Made by a program: the position numbers and the translations under genes | The notes under the pieces: generated by a model | Databases searched by the model: none | What the model was told of the DNA's origin: nothing | Seen by the model: the letters and a program-made list of their open reading frames with translations, nothing else | Part shown: positions 62,316 to 64,000 of the stretch, piece by piece | How the letters are laid out: every line of letters begins with the position of its first letter | How positions within the stretch are numbered: position 1 is the stretch's first letter | Assembly (NCBI GenBank): GCA_963724985.1 | Contig: CAVRWV010000022.1 | Location: 248,001 to 312,000 of the forward strand | From: JAJPJE01 sp963724985 | Lineage (GTDB): Bacteria; Acidobacteriota; Terriglobia; Terriglobales; Acidobacteriaceae | Reading direction: 5' to 3' | Length of the DNA stretch: 64,000 bases

Positions 62316-63224
62316 CTACGCAGTCTTCGACGTCGGCCCCGGAATACCGGGCACATCCACAACGTACATTCGTGCTGGGCCCCCCGGCTGAACGTGATTC
62401 TTCTCGAAACATTCCTTGATCCGGCGCCGCAACTCGCGTGTCACCGCATACTGCTTCCCGGGCCGCGTCTTCACCAGCATCAGATAGTCCACTTCGTTCC
62501 CATTTACGCGCTCGATCCCGGGAACCTCGGGCGAAGCTACGATCTGCTCTCGAAATGGTGGATCGTTCCACATATCAGCGCCTACCTCGCGCAGCAGCTT
62601 TACGATGCGATCGCTGTTCTCCGTATATGCAACCGAGATGTGCAGTGACACCTGCGACCAGTCCCGCGTGAGGTTCGATACAACAGTGATCTGGCTGTTC
62701 GGGACCACATGTACGGTTCCGTCCGCATCCCGCAGCACCGTACGCCGCAGAGTCATGATCTCCACCGAGCCCTGTACTCCGCCAATCTTCACCGTATCGC
62801 CCAGGTCGTATTGATTCTCGAGCAGCACGAAGAACCCGTTGATCACGTCTTTCACCAGCGTCTGCGCTCCAAAGCCAATCGCCAGACCAACAATTCCGGC
62901 GCTCGCGAGCAGTGGACCAACATTAATGTTCAGCACGCCAAGAATTTGCGTGATCGCAACAAACGCAACCAGGAATACTCCTGACCCGTAAATGACTTCC
63001 GACAAGGTCGCCAGTTGTTGCGCACGTACGCGCGACGGCAGCGCCTGCGAAGCCGAGTAGGCCTTCACTCGCCGCGTTACCACCTTGAGCAGCTGAATCA
63101 GTATCAGCGCAACGATCAGAACGATAACGATCTTGGGAACGTCTGTCCGCGCAAATTCCAGGGCGTCGCTGCGCGATTGATGAAAAACGTCGGAAAAGCT
63201 ATTCCATTGAGGTATGAATGCCAT
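62316..63224 (-). CDS. MscS-family mechanosensitive channel
   Basis: 302 residues. Membrane segments at about 30-50 (IVIVLIVALILIQLL), 80-95, and the pore helix VGPLLASAGIVGLAIGFGAQTLVKDVINGF with the Gly/Ala pattern of MscS TM3, then the beta domain NQYDLGDTVKIGGVQGSVEIMTLRRTVLRDADGTVHVVPNS and a cytosolic C-terminal domain. Releases solutes on osmotic downshock. The short length is typical of MscS. It is divergent from the exported protein at 63359. Confidence 0.93.
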   Translation of the reverse strand: MAFIPQWNSFSDVFHQSRSDALEFARTDVPKIVIVLIVALILIQLLKVVTRRVKAYSASQALPSRVRAQQLATLSEVIYGSGVFLVAFVAITQILGVLNINVGPLLASAGIVGLAIGFGAQTLVKDVINGFFVLLENQYDLGDTVKIGGVQGSVEIMTLRRTVLRDADGTVHVVPNSQITVVSNLTRDWSQVSLHISVAYTENSDRIVKLLREVGADMWNDPPFREQIVASPEVPGIERVNGNEVDYLMLVKTRPGKQYAVTRELRRRIKECFEKNHVQPGGPARMYVVDVPGIPGPTSKTA

Positions 63225-63358
63225 GAGCGATCAGAAGGACCATGCGTTCCAACTCACAATTAGATTGGAGTTGGCGCCGCTATGGTTGGCGACCTTCCGC
63301 CACCACCACTGATCGCACAAACGCTTACCCGGATATAATTCAGAGTACTCCGACTGCC

Positions 63359-63733
63359 ATGAGGCTACCTGTGCGCTTTTTAAGAGGCTGTTCAGCCTTC
63401 ATTTTCCTGGCACTGCTATCGTTGATTCTCTCGATCCCTGCTCAATCTCAACCGCAGGACTTACCTGCAGACCAACTTCCGGGTATTGGACCACCGGCCC
63501 CACCTGTTTCTCCCGAACAGCGCCAGATCGAACGCGACCGTGCGAAGCGTATGAATAAGGAACGTTTCGACAGCCTGAAGCGCGACACCGATAAACTGCT
63601 CGAACTCGCTACCGAGCTCAAGCAAAATGTCGATCGAGCTAACGAGAATACGCTGTCACTCGACGTGATCAAGAAGGCCGACGAAATCGACAAACTTGCC
63701 AAGCAGGTCCGCGAGAAAATGAAAGGGCAGTGA
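63359..63733 (+). CDS. Small exported coiled-coil protein
   Basis: 124 residues from ATG 63359, chosen because it gives a signal peptide (FLRGCSAFIFLALLSLILSIPAQSQ); the frame is open further upstream without signs of coding. After a Pro-rich stretch (DQLPGIGPPAPPVSP) the rest is charged and helical: ERDRAKRMNKERFDSLKRDT, LLELATELKQNVDRANEN, ADEIDKLAKQVREKMKGQ. Likely a periplasmic helical protein; function unknown. Confidence 0.65.
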   Translation: MRLPVRFLRGCSAFIFLALLSLILSIPAQSQPQDLPADQLPGIGPPAPPVSPEQRQIERDRAKRMNKERFDSLKRDTDKLLELATELKQNVDRANENTLSLDVIKKADEIDKLAKQVREKMKGQ

Positions 63734-63764
63734 AACAGGGGCGGTGCACGCCCCTGCTCGAGTG

Positions 63765-64000
63765 TTAGCTGAGATTTATTGATTGAACCTTGATTGTGTC
63801 GCCCTGCACTTCGCCGTCGACATTCACCCGCAGATGATCCTTCTGGCTGCTAGCCTTCAATAGATCTGTGATCTTCTGATTGCCTTGCTCGTCGAACTTC
63901 AGAAATCTGCCATCCGACGTGAAAATGCCATACCCGTTCTTTGCGCATTTCAACGCACATTCCCGGGTATGGGCGTCCGGATTTGCTTTCACCTTGCTGG
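63765..64000 (-). CDS. Exported small protein, partial (N-terminus beyond window)
   Basis: Leftward frame open at the right edge of the window; the visible C-terminal 78 codons read KVKANPDAHTRECALKCAKN, GYGIFTSDGRFLKFDEQGNQ, LRVNVDGEVQGDTIKVQSINL. The two Cys in ECALKC and the beta-rich end fit a family of small exported acidobacterial proteins whose missing N-terminus would hold a signal peptide and another Cys. A GTG inside (63992) is an unlikely start. Function unknown. Confidence 0.6.
   Translation of the reverse strand, partial: SKVKANPDAHTRECALKCAKNGYGIFTSDGRFLKFDEQGNQKITDLLKASSQKDHLRVNVDGEVQGDTIKVQSINLS

Noticed and set aside
1..64000. Prophage, insertion sequence, CRISPR, integron or secretion island
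   Set aside because: No transposase, integrase, Cas, capsid or repeat-spacer pattern found. The 45-bp duplication has only two copies and no spacers.
1..64000. tRNA or rRNA genes
   Set aside because: No T-loop/acceptor combination or conserved rRNA stretch noticed on either strand; GTTCGA-like hits fall inside protein genes.

Overview
The window looks like chromosomal DNA of an Acidobacteriota bacterium, probably Terriglobia (Koribacter/Sulfotelmatobacter-like). This is inferred from gene content, not from a marker gene: an Oar-type TonB receptor with a carboxypeptidase-regulatory N-terminus, a FecR protein with an aromatic/Gly-rich tail, a DUF1572/DinB protein, an imuA-imuB-dnaE2 cassette, hopanoid HpnJ, BshA, and several acidobacterial-looking hypothetical proteins. 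I found no phage, transposase, CRISPR array, rRNA or tRNA.

Layout. 1-7.2 kb: partial FecR protein, DUF4126 protein, an exported small protein, then a leftward group (glycosyltransferase, MFS transporter, DUF5996, QueF, YihY). 7.4-12 kb: HlyD adaptor, TolC and the hopanoid radical-SAM enzyme HpnJ. 12-15.4 kb: a heavily frameshifted TonB receptor. 16-21.4 kb: transketolase, a HAD phosphatase, and a membrane-anchored sensor/trehalose-6-phosphate synthase fusion. 21.5-27.1 kb: imuA-imuB-dnaE2 mutasome. 27-30.6 kb: S41 protease and Tat-exported amidase. 30.7-34.3 kb: cysD-cysN-cysH sulfate assimilation operon with a regulatory leader. 34.5-41.7 kb: CheY-like regulator, HpnK/YdjC deacetylase, BshA, LytS-type kinase, AlaX, threonine synthase, glycine-zipper protein. 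41.8-47.8 kb: cell-wall recycling block (NamZ fusion, serine hydrolase, MurQ, MurA). 47.9-57.7 kb: small membrane protein, DUF2911, YdjC, DinB, M13 protease, pnp-rpsO, zinc-ribbon/Sel1 protein. 57.9-60.8 kb: korDABC 2-oxoacid:ferredoxin oxidoreductase. 61-64 kb: conserved hypothetical, HXXEE-like protein, MscS channel, two exported small proteins.

Main discovery candidate: the cysDNH leader (34268-34081, minus strand). A 25-codon open reading frame with six Cys codons, four of them consecutive, lies directly after a -10-like box, so it may be leaderless. It is followed by segments that can form mutually exclusive 1:2, 2:3 and 3:4 stems, the last an intrinsic terminator with eight T residues, 17 bases before the cysD start. 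This is the layout of a trp-type ribosome-mediated attenuator, here tuned to cysteine and controlling sulfate assimilation. Downstream the operon is consistent with an APS-reductase route: CysH has the CC/CxxC iron-sulfur motif and the kinase-like tail of CysN has lost its P-loop.

A second theme is single-base frameshifts in otherwise well-conserved genes (TonB receptor, MFS, glycosyltransferase, murQ, serine hydrolase, thrC, the small OB-like protein, probably the zinc-ribbon gene). Several are consistent with homopolymer length changes, and restoring the frame repeatedly gives a family-typical C-terminus and clean gene boundaries. Base-calling errors in the assembly are the likeliest cause, but true decay cannot be excluded from one sequence.
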